Below, in pieces: positions 51,917-60,656 of a stretch of 64,000 nucleotides of DNA. The DNA comes from Alkalimonas amylolytica (GTDB taxonomy: Bacteria > Pseudomonadota > Gammaproteobacteria > Enterobacterales > Alteromonadaceae). Below the pieces are notes generated by a model. It ran no database searches and was not told where the DNA came from. It saw only the letters and a program-made list of their open reading frames with translations. Both the position numbers and the translations under genes were made by a program. Numbering within the stretch: the first letter of the stretch is position 1; each line of letters opens with the position of its first letter. The stretch spans positions 135,471 through 199,470 of the forward strand of contig NZ_FNRM01000004.1 in NCBI RefSeq assembly GCF_900107845.1, written 5' to 3'.

Positions 51917-52009
51917 ATGTTGCATCGGATAGCAAAACGAGCTGGCACTATCATGGCGATTGCCTTGCTAACCACCACACTACTAATAGCCTGGCTACTT
52001 TTTATGTAA
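51917..52009 (+). CDS. Small 30-residue single-helix membrane peptide
   Basis: The peptide begins MLHRIAKRAG and continues as one hydrophobic helix (IMAIALLTTTLLIAWLLFM). A strong Shine-Dalgarno (CAGGAGG) sits 5 nt before ATG 51917. It lies 19 bp after the ferric-reductase gene and is probably co-transcribed. The positive-inside N-terminus and hydrophobic C-terminus suggest an inner-membrane subunit. No family is recognised; the evidence is RBS, position and composition only. A longer frame starting inside the upstream gene is rejected. Confidence 0.55.
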   Translation: MLHRIAKRAGTIMAIALLTTTLLIAWLLFM

Positions 52010-52168
52010 TACCAGGCCATTTGGGTTGGTATCGCAACCCGGCAATAATCGCCAATTCCCCCGCGTTAGTCCCATTTTGGCTGGTAGCTGCTTAACCAGC
52101 GGCCAATTTTATGGCATGGTTGATCGGATAATTAAAAATAAAACAGACAATCAACTCAGGAACCTCGT

Positions 52169-55100
52169 ATGACGACCTCCAAAACTCTGCTGGCGCTGGC
52201 CGTCAGTGCGCTGCTCGGTAGCGCTTCACTGCTGGCTGAAGAAGCAAACAAGACAGCAAACGACACAAACGAAACCAAAGGCTGGCAAGTCAATCAGCCG
52301 CAGGGCGAGTTTAAAACCGTGACCATTTCCACCAGCCAGGGTACCTGGATGAATGTGGATGTCAGCCCGGATGGCAACACCCTGGTGTTTGATTTGCTGG
52401 GCGATATTTACACCATGCCGATCAGTGGCGGTACGGCCACAGCCCTGACCAATGACATCGCCTGGAATATGCAGCCGCGTTTTAGCCCGGATGGCAAGCA
52501 AATTGCTTTTACCAGCGATCAGGGGGGTGGCGATAACCTCTGGATCATGGATCTGGATGGCAGCAATGCCCATCAGGTGACCAACGAAAGTTTCCGCTTA
52601 CTGAATAGCCCGGCCTGGAGCCCGGATGGCGAGTTTCTGGTAGGCCGTAAGCACTTTACCGGCACCCGCTCCTTAGGCGCTGGCGAAATCTGGCTGTACC
52701 ACAAAACCGGTGGCACTGGCGTGATGCTGACCGCCCGGCCAAACCAGCAAAAAGACCTCGGTGAGCCCGCCTTCTCGCCCGATGGCAAGTACGTCTATTT
52801 TTCGCAGGACGACACCCCGGGTCAAACCTTTCATTACAGCAAGGACTCTGAATCCGGCATCTACAGCATTAAGCGTTTTGAACTTGCGACCGGCGACATC
52901 GACACCATCATCAGCGGTCGTGGTGGTGCCATTCGCCCGACACCATCGCACGATGGCCGTTATCTGGCGTATATCAGCCGGCGCGATTTTCAAAGCACAC
53001 TGTTTTTGTACGATACCAGAACTGGCGAGCAGATTGAGCTGTACGGTGGTTTAGAGCGTGACATGCAGGAAACCTGGGCCATTCATGGTGTTTACCCCAC
53101 GCTTAGCTGGACCCCGGATAACCGCCATATCGTGTTTTGGGCTGGCGGCAAGCTGCATAAAATCGATGTACGCAGCCGTGACATTGCCCACATCCCTTTC
53201 CAGGTTGATACACAAAAGCAAATCCAGACCGCGCTGCGGGTACAGCAGGATCTGGACAAAACCGACGTCGATGTGAAGATGCTGCGTTTTGTGCAGGTGT
53301 CACCGGATGGCAAACGGGCGGTGTTCTCGGCACTCGGCCATCTGTATCTGACCGACATCGACAACCCACGGCCACGCCGGCTGACCCGGCAAAACGACGA
53401 GTTTGAATTCTACCCACAGTTTAGCCGTGATGGCCGCCAACTGGTGTACACCAGCTGGAACGACCAGCAGCAAGGCAGGGTCAAGCTGTTGAACCTGCGC
53501 AACAACCGGGTAACGGAGCTGGTGTCCGAGCCGGGCAAGTACGTCGAGCCGACCTTTAGCCCGGATGGCAGAACCGTGGTGTATCGCAAGGCCGGCGCTG
53601 GCAGCATTCTGCCACGGCAGTGGTCGCTGCATACCGGCCTGTATCAGGTACCGGTAGCAGGCGGTGAGCCTCAGCTTCTCAGCCGTCAGGGCAGCATGCC
53701 GATGTTTGGCGAGCGCAGCGATCGGGTCTATGCCATGGCCAACCGCGGTGGCCCTGCTTTGCTCAGCATCGATTTAACCACCCAGGAAGAGCGGGTACTG
53801 TACACCGCAGCACACGGTACCGAGTTCCAGGTATCACCCAATGGCAAACTGCTGGCCTTTACCGATCGTTTTAAAGTCTTCGTCACGCCTTTTGTGGAGC
53901 GTGGCAGCGTGATCAACATCAGCGGCAGCGATCGCCAGTTCCCGGTGCGCCAACTGTCGGTGCGGGCCGGCGAGCACATCAGTTGGACCGCCGACAGCCA
54001 GCACCTGTACTGGAACTTAGGCCCTGAGCTGTACCATGCTTCGGTGGCTGGCTTGTTCGATCAGCAACAACCAACCGACTTTGCCGCTGAAAACGGCACT
54101 TCGCTTGGCTTTAGTGTGCCAGCCGATATCCCACAAGGCAGCATCGCCTTTGTCGGCGGCCAGGTCATTACCATGAATGGCGATGAAGTGCTGCAAGATG
54201 CGGTGGTGCTGGTGACCAACAACAAAATTGCCGCTGTCGGCAGCCGCGATGCGGTCAACATTCCGCGCGGTGCCAAAGTGTTTGATATCAGCGGCAAAAC
54301 CCTGATGCCAGGCCTGTTCGATGCCCATGCCCATGGCGCGCAGGGAGCGAATCAGATCATCCCACAGCAAAACTGGCTGAACTACGCAGGTCTCACCTTT
54401 GGCGTCACCAGCATTCACGATCCATCCAACAACACCCGGGAAATTTTTACCGCCAGTGAAATGCAGCAGGCCGGCCACATCGCCGGACCCCGTATTTTCT
54501 CGACCGGTGCCATTATTTATGGCGCAGAAATCCCGGGCTTTACCTCGCACATCGACAGTCTGGACGATGCCAAATTTCATCTTGAGCGGTTGCAAAAAGT
54601 GGGCGCCTTCACGGTAAAAAGCTACAACCAGCCGCGGCGTGATCAGCGCCAGCAGGTGATCCAAGCGGCCCGCCAGATGGGCATGATGGTGGTGCCAGAG
54701 GGGGGCTCTTTGCTGCAGCATAACCTGACTATGCTGGTGGATGGCCACACCACGCTGGAACATGCCCTGCCCTCGGCCCGGGTGTACGAGGATGTGCTGC
54801 AACTGTGGGAGGCCAGCAGCATGGCCTACACGCCTACGCTGAACGTCGCTTATGGCGGCATCTGGGGGGAAAACTACTGGTACGATACCACCGAAGTGTG
54901 GCAGCACCCACGGTTAAGCCGTTACGTGCCGATGGACCGACTGGCGCCACGCAGCATGCGGCGGGAAAAAGCACCCGAGCATCACTACAACCACTTTGCC
55001 GTGGTAGAAACGGCCAAGCAAATGGCCGATCGTGGCATCCTGGCCAATATCGGTGCCCATGGCCAGCGCGAAGGCTTAGGTGCCCACTGGGAAATTTGGA

Positions 55101-55378
55101 TGTTCGCCCAGGGCGGCATGACGCCTCTGGAAGCCCTGCGAACCGCTACCATCAATCCGGCCATTACCTTTGGCATGGATCATCAGTTGGGCAGTATTGA
55201 AGTGGGTAAGCTGGCGGATTTGATTGTCATCGACGGCAACCCGCTGGAAAACATCCGCGTCAGTGACCGGGTGCAGTACACCATGGTCAACGGCCGCTTG
55301 TTCGATGCCGAGAGCATGAACGAAATTGGCCTGCGCGAGCGCACCCGTCAGCCGTTTGAGTTTGAACCCAGGCGCTAG
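52169..55378 (+). CDS. Beta-propeller amidohydrolase (secreted)
   Basis: A 1069-residue protein with a signal peptide (LALAVSALLGSASLLAEEA). The first 630 residues are PD40/TolB-like beta-propeller repeats; the motif SPDGxxxVF/AF recurs at least six times (for example RFSPDGKQIAFTSDQGGG and FSPDGRTVVYRKAG). From about 650 the chain is an amidohydrolase: GKTLMPGLFDAHAHG (metal HxH), KSYNQPRR (possible carboxylated Lys), GHTTLEHALP, NIGAHGQREGLGAHWE, and the final LADLIVIDGNPLENI. This propeller-amidohydrolase architecture occurs in Alteromonadales and other groups. It likely hydrolyses an amide or peptide in the periplasm; the substrate is unknown. Confidence 0.9.
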   Translation: MTTSKTLLALAVSALLGSASLLAEEANKTANDTNETKGWQVNQPQGEFKTVTISTSQGTWMNVDVSPDGNTLVFDLLGDIYTMPISGGTATALTNDIAWNMQPRFSPDGKQIAFTSDQGGGDNLWIMDLDGSNAHQVTNESFRLLNSPAWSPDGEFLVGRKHFTGTRSLGAGEIWLYHKTGGTGVMLTARPNQQKDLGEPAFSPDGKYVYFSQDDTPGQTFHYSKDSESGIYSIKRFELATGDIDTIISGRGGAIRPTPSHDGRYLAYISRRDFQSTLFLYDTRTGEQIELYGGLERDMQETWAIHGVYPTLSWTPDNRHIVFWAGGKLHKIDVRSRDIAHIPFQVDTQKQIQTALRVQQDLDKTDVDVKMLRFVQVSPDGKRAVFSALGHLYLTDIDNPRPRRLTRQNDEFEFYPQFSRDGRQLVYTSWNDQQQGRVKLLNLRNNRVTELVSEPGKYVEPTFSPDGRTVVYRKAGAGSILPRQWSLHTGLYQVPVAGGEPQLLSRQGSMPMFGERSDRVYAMANRGGPALLSIDLTTQEERVLYTAAHGTEFQVSPNGKLLAFTDRFKVFVTPFVERGSVINISGSDRQFPVRQLSVRAGEHISWTADSQHLYWNLGPELYHASVAGLFDQQQPTDFAAENGTSLGFSVPADIPQGSIAFVGGQVITMNGDEVLQDAVVLVTNNKIAAVGSRDAVNIPRGAKVFDISGKTLMPGLFDAHAHGAQGANQIIPQQNWLNYAGLTFGVTSIHDPSNNTREIFTASEMQQAGHIAGPRIFSTGAIIYGAEIPGFTSHIDSLDDAKFHLERLQKVGAFTVKSYNQPRRDQRQQVIQAARQMGMMVVPEGGSLLQHNLTMLVDGHTTLEHALPSARVYEDVLQLWEASSMAYTPTLNVAYGGIWGENYWYDTTEVWQHPRLSRYVPMDRLAPRSMRREKAPEHHYNHFAVVETAKQMADRGILANIGAHGQREGLGAHWEIWMFAQGGMTPLEALRTATINPAITFGMDHQLGSIEVGKLADLIVIDGNPLENIRVSDRVQYTMVNGRLFDAESMNEIGLRERTRQPFEFEPRR

Positions 55379-55401
55379 AGCTAACTTTTTCCTGTTAATT
55401 C

Positions 55402-55427
55402 AAAGGCCAGCTCACACTGGCCTTTTT
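55402..55427 (+). terminator. Terminator of the amidohydrolase gene
   Basis: The perfect 9-bp stem AAAGGCCAG/CTGGCCTTT with a 6-nt loop is followed by TTTTT, 24 bp after the stop codon. Confidence 0.9.
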
Positions 55428-55546
55428 CGTTGTTCAGACACTACGCAAATTGCCAACTTACTCCTACACTTTTAAGGCAAAAATCGATTCGACAAACCTA
55501 TCAGGCCGTGGTAAAAAAGCCCAGCTTTTTAACCTGGACCTGATTT

Positions 55547-57868
55547 ATGTTAATGAAAAAAACAATCCTGGCGCTAAGCCTGGTGTTGCTGTCAGGCTGC
55601 GGTGGCGGCTCCGGCAACTCAGAATCGCCGCCGCTCCCACCACTTACCCTGGAAAACTTAAGCCATACCACTAGTCAGCATTGGCTGCCTGTCACCGGTA
55701 GTTTTGCCAATGCTCTGGCGACAACCAGCAGTGCTCAGTTACTTCGTATCGAGCAAAACGGGCAGATCATTCAGCCGGTACAAGGTCGCTATGCACTCAA
55801 TGGAGCCTTGCTCGAAGTCGATGGTCTGAACTATCGGTTAACACCGCTTAGCAACCAGGCGATCAGCTTTCGTTATACGCTGCAGCAGGCAGGCCGTCAG
55901 GGCAGTGCCACATTGCAGTTAGCAGCCCCCTTGTCGGATCCTCTGGCTACTGAACAATGGCATCTGGTCAATACCGGACAAACAAGCTACGCTCTGAGCG
56001 ATAGCTTTCGCGATGCGCTTATCGACATGCTGATCAATGACCCGGACGAGCCGATGCCACCTAGCCAGGCGTCCAGCCTGGTCAATCAACTGTTCAGTGA
56101 CTACCGCAACCAACTTAGGCCGGGTTTTGATGTCGATCTATTGCCACTTTTTGCAGCCGGGATCTTTGGTCAGGGTTCGATCAGTGTGGTCGTCGATAGC
56201 GGCTTGCAACTGACGCATGAAGATTTGGCCGCCAATATCCTGGCCGGTCGCTCGTTCAACCTGGTTGATGGCAGCACGGATCCATCCCCCAAGCTGGATC
56301 CGTCCTGGCCAAATGCAGGCGATCATGGCACCAGTGTTGCTGGAATTATTGCCGCTGAAGGCTGGAATGGGATCGGCGGACGGGGCATCGCCCCAAACAG
56401 CCTGTTAATGGCCATTAACTTACTGGCCGATGAGTACGCTGCTGGTCTAGATGATGAATGGTTGGTGCATGGCTTAGATGACAGTGTGATCAGTGCGGAT
56501 GACAACATCAGTGCTTTTAACCGTAGCTATGGTATTACTCTGCCGGTGATGCAAGGCTATTCGTTGCTTGAAGAAGAATTGCATCGCTTTAGTGTCGAAG
56601 ATTTACGTTCTGGCAAAGGAGCACTGAACGTCAAGTCTGCTGGCAATGAATTTGAATTTTATGGTTACGAAGGCGACTTTTGCGAGCAAAACGGTGCCAA
56701 TGAGCTAGGTCTTAGCTGCTACAATGCCAATATGGAATCTTCCCAGCAAACCCCTTACTACACCATAGTGGCAGCAATGAACCCCAATGGCCATAAAAGC
56801 AGCTACTCCAGCGCCGGTGCCAATTTGGTGCTGACCGCGCCAGCTGGTGAAGATGGCGATTTGCTGCCCGCTATTGTCACCGTGGACCTGATGAGCTGCC
56901 AGCATGGCTACAGCAGTGAAGCGGCAGCCGCAGGCTTTGACGATGCCATCGGGGAAGGTGCTTTTGCCGGCTTCTATCCGTTTGACAGTGGTAGCCACCC
57001 CGATAACCTGGCTTGCAACTACACAGCCAGGTTTAATGGCACCTCTTCCGCTGCCCCTATGGTCAGTGGCGTTGCCGCCTTGTTGCTGGAAGCTGAGCCG
57101 ACCTTAACCGCCCGCGAATTGCAACATTTACTGATTAGCACCGCCAAGCGGGTACACCCAGAGGATCCGCTGATCCGGCTAAACCTGCCGGATGGCAGCT
57201 TTGAGGCCCACAGTGGCTGGGTTGAAAATGCTGCCGGTATTGCTTTTAACAATCATTACGGCTTTGGCCTGGTACAAGCCGGCGCTGCTTTTCAGCGGTT
57301 GCAGCAAGGCAACTGGCAATTACCAGCAAAGCAGTACAGCGCCTGGCATGGTATAGCCCTGTATGGCGATGGTAGCCCCGCAAACCTGGCAATCCCGGAT
57401 CACAGTGCAGCTGGCGTTAGCATGGCACTCACCATGCCGGAGCAACTGGTGGTAGAAACGGTGCAGCTTAAGTTAACCGTCCGTAACCAGGAACTGCTGG
57501 AGTTTGGCCGTATCACTGAGCAAGGCAGCACCCAAACCAGTGCCGGCAATGATCTGGCCGTGGTCCTTACCTCCCCTGCCGGTACCCGCAGCGTATTGCT
57601 GGCCTCGCGTCAGGCTTTATTATTACCGGCTCTGGATGAGGACTGGGCTGCTCAGGATGGCTATATTCTGAAAGATTCGGTATTTCGCAGTAATGCATTC
57701 TACGGTGAAACAAGCACCGGCAACTGGACCCTTCAGGTGTACGATCTTGCGGCCGATAGTTTTGCTGTACAAGATACCGAATTTGACTTTGACTGGATTG
57801 AAAATAACGCTGAGCTATCCAGGCTTGATGGTGCCGCTCTGCGCATTATTGGCCATAGCAAGGAGTAA
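55547..57868 (+). CDS. Kexin-like S8 protease with P domain (ASP-like lipoprotein)
   Basis: A 773-residue surface or periplasmic protease. The lipobox is LLSGC (Cys18), so it is probably a lipoprotein, followed by GGGSGNS. The S8 catalytic residues are Asp217 (VVVDSGL), His260 (GDHGTSV) and Ser500 (GTSSAAP). The C-terminal part (about 600-760) has a beta-rich P/Homo B-like domain (LAVVLTSPAGTRSVL, FYGETSTGNWTLQVYD). The layout is that of the Aeromonas serine protease ASP, a kexin relative, and the small gene directly downstream fits its external chaperone ORF2. ATG 55547 and 55553 are both possible; either keeps the lipobox. Confidence 0.88.
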   Translation: MLMKKTILALSLVLLSGCGGGSGNSESPPLPPLTLENLSHTTSQHWLPVTGSFANALATTSSAQLLRIEQNGQIIQPVQGRYALNGALLEVDGLNYRLTPLSNQAISFRYTLQQAGRQGSATLQLAAPLSDPLATEQWHLVNTGQTSYALSDSFRDALIDMLINDPDEPMPPSQASSLVNQLFSDYRNQLRPGFDVDLLPLFAAGIFGQGSISVVVDSGLQLTHEDLAANILAGRSFNLVDGSTDPSPKLDPSWPNAGDHGTSVAGIIAAEGWNGIGGRGIAPNSLLMAINLLADEYAAGLDDEWLVHGLDDSVISADDNISAFNRSYGITLPVMQGYSLLEEELHRFSVEDLRSGKGALNVKSAGNEFEFYGYEGDFCEQNGANELGLSCYNANMESSQQTPYYTIVAAMNPNGHKSSYSSAGANLVLTAPAGEDGDLLPAIVTVDLMSCQHGYSSEAAAAGFDDAIGEGAFAGFYPFDSGSHPDNLACNYTARFNGTSSAAPMVSGVAALLLEAEPTLTARELQHLLISTAKRVHPEDPLIRLNLPDGSFEAHSGWVENAAGIAFNNHYGFGLVQAGAAFQRLQQGNWQLPAKQYSAWHGIALYGDGSPANLAIPDHSAAGVSMALTMPEQLVVETVQLKLTVRNQELLEFGRITEQGSTQTSAGNDLAVVLTSPAGTRSVLLASRQALLLPALDEDWAAQDGYILKDSVFRSNAFYGETSTGNWTLQVYDLAADSFAVQDTEFDFDWIENNAELSRLDGAALRIIGHSKE

Positions 57869-57874
57869 TGACCG

Positions 57875-58345
57875 ATGACTTTCGCAAAACAACTTTGTGT
57901 AACCGTATGCTGCATTGCATTCTCAGCAACCAGTCTGGCTGAAACCACCTTTGGTGCTTACCGTCTCGTGCAACCGGAGCAATCGCCCCAGCTGAGCTGG
58001 CAGCAAAGCCGCCAAAGCAAAGCGCAATTTGCCACTGCCAGCTCTGCTACAGATACAGCCTCATTGCAAGGAAGGGTGCAAGCGAACAGCATGGTCGTCA
58101 ATCGGTACAGCGGCCAGCCCGGACGTGTCAGTGGCCAGCTTTTGCTGTTGCTGGAAGACGGTGCTGATAGTGCCAGTGTGCTGGCAGATTTCCCGCTGAC
58201 TATACTGCAGCAACAACGGCAGCTGGTGTTACTGCAAGCCGACAGCCATACCGATCTGCTGGCACTGCGTGAGCAATTGCTGCAGCAAAGCGGAGTAAAA
58301 AACGTGCGGCTGGATGTGCGCGAACAGCGCTATAAAACCAGATAA
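57875..58345 (+). CDS. Probable ASP-type external chaperone (ORF2-like)
   Basis: A 156-residue exported protein. A signal peptide (VCCIAFSATSLA) precedes a Ser/Gln-rich linker and a C-terminal domain (about 85-155) with pattern VSGQLLLLLEDGADSASVLA, LVLLQAD, LLALREQLLQQSGVKNVRLD. That domain resembles an S8 propeptide/I9-like fold. It starts 6 bp after the kexin-like protease gene. Aeromonas ASP needs a similarly sized downstream chaperone, ORF2, for folding and inhibition, so the same role is likely here. The identification rests on position, size and fold pattern. Confidence 0.7.
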   Translation: MTFAKQLCVTVCCIAFSATSLAETTFGAYRLVQPEQSPQLSWQQSRQSKAQFATASSATDTASLQGRVQANSMVVNRYSGQPGRVSGQLLLLLEDGADSASVLADFPLTILQQQRQLVLLQADSHTDLLALREQLLQQSGVKNVRLDVREQRYKTR

Positions 58346-58357
58346 AATCTCTATTTC

Positions 58358-58382
58358 AAGGCCAGCATTTGCTGGCCTTTTT
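58358..58382 (+). terminator. Terminator of the protease-chaperone pair
   Basis: The perfect 9-bp stem AAGGCCAGC/GCTGGCCTT with loop ATTT is followed by a T run. The 58346-58710 gap otherwise holds no gene I can support. Confidence 0.9.
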
Positions 58383-58710
58383 ATCGCCTGAAGCTATGGT
58401 GTCTATTTTTTCTTTATCAGCCAAAGTAGCTAATCTGTCGCTGTCAGTTTGTGATCGCGACTCTTTGGCGTCTCTCCCTCACCAATCGCAAAGGATAAAA
58501 CGCAGCTGGCACTGGTGTTCCTGGTTGAAATTCCGCTCAAGGATGAGCTTTTTTCGTTTCATCGCCATAACCGATGGCTATCATTTTTTACATCATCTCC
58601 CACTATTTTATAGTCATGGCTGGCAAACCAGCAGTTTGCCGCTCGCTGAAAGCGACGGACCCTTTCGCAGTGCACTCCAGGACAACAATAAATCATACCG
58701 GAGATAACCA

Positions 58711-60579
58711 ATGCGTTTAAACACTCTACTCTTGCTTGCTATGCTGGGGTTCTCGTCTGCAGCCTTTGCAGCTTGCCCAGACAATACTGAGTTCGACCAG
58801 CAGCTCAGCTTTTGTGCTGATACCGACAACCTGTACGGCCCTTTTACCAAAGTCATGGTTGATAAATGCATCGCTTATGGTGGTGGCAGTGCCTGCACCA
58901 CCCCAGAAGCTTATTCAGTTGAAGGCCACACCATCCATGTTCTGCGCTGGGCAAAGCCCTTTGCTACCGCCATTCGTAGCAGTAACGACTGCCCGGACGG
59001 TTCGGTTCGCTCCCCAACCTATGGAGGACACTGCTTTGAAAGCCTGAGCAATGCACCAAACAATGTGTACGGTAACTTTACCGCTGAGGAAGTAGCAAAG
59101 TGCGAGTATTTAGGTGGTGGTACGGCCTGCTACACCACTCGTTGGTCGGCCAGTTTTTACAACTGGGTGCAAAGTACCAGTTTGCCTGGCAACCCGGCCC
59201 CATTAACCAATCAGTTTGGCGCCTGGCTGTGGTACATCGATGAAGCCGGCTTAAATAAAAGCCATCAACAACTGGCGAACGAGCTGGCGGCACTTGGCGT
59301 AAAACGGGTGTTCATTAAAATTGCCGACAATACCGCCAGCTGCTCCTTATTTCCGGATGCCTGCTCCACACAAACCACCCAGATCTACAAAGATCAGGGC
59401 ATCGAACCCTGGGCCTGGGCGTACAACTACCCGGGCAATTATGCCGCTCAGGCCAATGCACTTTATCTGGCAGCCCAATACGGCTATGTTGGCTTTATTA
59501 CCGATGTCGAGGTGGAGTTCAATCATAAAACCACCGAATTGCACCAATTGTTCCAGGCCTTTCACACTGCTCGCAACCAGGCGATTGCTGATGGCCATGC
59601 CAATGCTAACTTTCCACTGACAGCCACCACCTGGGGCAACCCATCCGATCATGGCATGCGGGTCGATATTATCGATCAGTACGTCGATGCCCATATGCCT
59701 CAAACTTATCTGGAAGTTTGGGGCGGCTCTTACATGGCCAATGCCAAATACTGGATTGAGCAAGGCAACTGTGAGTATCGGGCCATGGGAGCAACCAAGC
59801 CAATCTGGCATATTGTGTCTACCGAGTATGGCGATATAACCCCTTCGCAACTGAATACCTTTATGAACGTGGCTGGCCCGAATGCATCTATCTGGCGGGT
59901 ACCGGGTGGCTCGATTCCGCACAGTGTCTGGCAAGACTGGCAACAAGTGAACTGGCACCGGGAGCAATTTGACAGCAATGTGGACTGCTCTGCGAGCAAC
60001 AACGACATGACGTCGTATCTGGAAGGCAATGCCCCACCGCCGGCACCACCACAACCAGCACAAGTGCCTTACTGGGATCAAAAACTAAACCAGTCCCAGC
60101 CATACAGTGCCTGCAGTGTTACCTCGCTGGCGATGATCACCGACTATTTTGGTCTCACTGATCCTGCCGTACTCGGTCAACGCACACCAGACTACCTATA
60201 CAATCGTTTTGGTTTGCTGCAGACCGTGCCGGCACTGGCCTGGGGTTTTAACACCATCGCCCAGGAACAAGGCAGCCCCATCCGTGATATTGGCAAAACC
60301 AATGGCACCCTGACCGAGTTACGCCAATTAGCCAGCGCCGGCATCCCAACCATAGTGCATGGTTGGTTTACCTCCCCGGGCCATATTCTGGTGGTGACCG
60401 GCTTTGATGGCAGCCATTACACGGTCAATGATCCCTTTGGCGTCTGGAACCTGCAAAAATGGGGCAATTACGATACCAGCCGCTCAGGCAAAGGCGTTCG
60501 TTACCCGAAAGCGGCTTTTGAGTATGCCATTAATGACAATGGCACCGGCGATGATCTCTGGTTGCATACCTTTCAATAA
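58711..60579 (+). CDS. Secreted protein: two Cys-rich repeats, TIM-barrel-like domain, C39-like peptidase
   Basis: A 622-residue protein with signal peptide MRLNTLLLLAMLGFSSAAFA. Residues 22-88 and 94-153 are two repeats, each with four Cys at 22/35/53/62 and 94/108/131/140 and a shared C-x3-GGGxAC motif (CIAYGGGSAC, CEYLGGGTAC). Residues about 170-430 look like a glycoside-hydrolase TIM barrel (WLWYIDEAG, KIADN, GFITDVEVEF, whose DVE resembles the GH25 acidic motif). A Pro-rich linker (APPPAPPQPAQVP) leads to a C39_2-like peptidase (465-622): Cys468, His558 and Asn573/Asp574 (YTVNDPFG). The function is unknown; a cell-wall or surface-glycan hydrolase combined with a peptidase is the simplest reading. 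Confidence 0.75.
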   Translation: MRLNTLLLLAMLGFSSAAFAACPDNTEFDQQLSFCADTDNLYGPFTKVMVDKCIAYGGGSACTTPEAYSVEGHTIHVLRWAKPFATAIRSSNDCPDGSVRSPTYGGHCFESLSNAPNNVYGNFTAEEVAKCEYLGGGTACYTTRWSASFYNWVQSTSLPGNPAPLTNQFGAWLWYIDEAGLNKSHQQLANELAALGVKRVFIKIADNTASCSLFPDACSTQTTQIYKDQGIEPWAWAYNYPGNYAAQANALYLAAQYGYVGFITDVEVEFNHKTTELHQLFQAFHTARNQAIADGHANANFPLTATTWGNPSDHGMRVDIIDQYVDAHMPQTYLEVWGGSYMANAKYWIEQGNCEYRAMGATKPIWHIVSTEYGDITPSQLNTFMNVAGPNASIWRVPGGSIPHSVWQDWQQVNWHREQFDSNVDCSASNNDMTSYLEGNAPPPAPPQPAQVPYWDQKLNQSQPYSACSVTSLAMITDYFGLTDPAVLGQRTPDYLYNRFGLLQTVPALAWGFNTIAQEQGSPIRDIGKTNGTLTELRQLASAGIPTIVHGWFTSPGHILVVTGFDGSHYTVNDPFGVWNLQKWGNYDTSRSGKGVRYPKAAFEYAINDNGTGDDLWLHTFQ

Positions 60580-60584
60580 CTGCT

Positions 60585-60624
60585 GAACACGACAAAGCCG
60601 GGTTGCCCCGGCTTTGTCGTGTTC
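60585..60624. terminator. 18-bp perfect hairpin between convergent genes
   Basis: Arms at 585-602 and 607-624 pair perfectly around a 4-nt loop (TTGC). No long T run flanks it on either side, so it probably acts as a bidirectional barrier or message end between the C39-like gene and the MFS gene. Confidence 0.7.
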
Positions 60625-60656
60625 GATATCACAATCAATCGTTTTGGTTCAGTCAT

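Noticed and set aside
54017-54907. A 296-residue minus-strand ORF inside the amidohydrolase gene
   Set aside because: Shadow of a long, well-supported plus-strand gene; no motif or RBS.
59347-60081. A 244-residue minus-strand ORF inside the C39-like gene
   Set aside because: Antisense shadow with low-complexity His/Val/Arg-rich translation; the plus strand has signal peptide and catalytic motifs.
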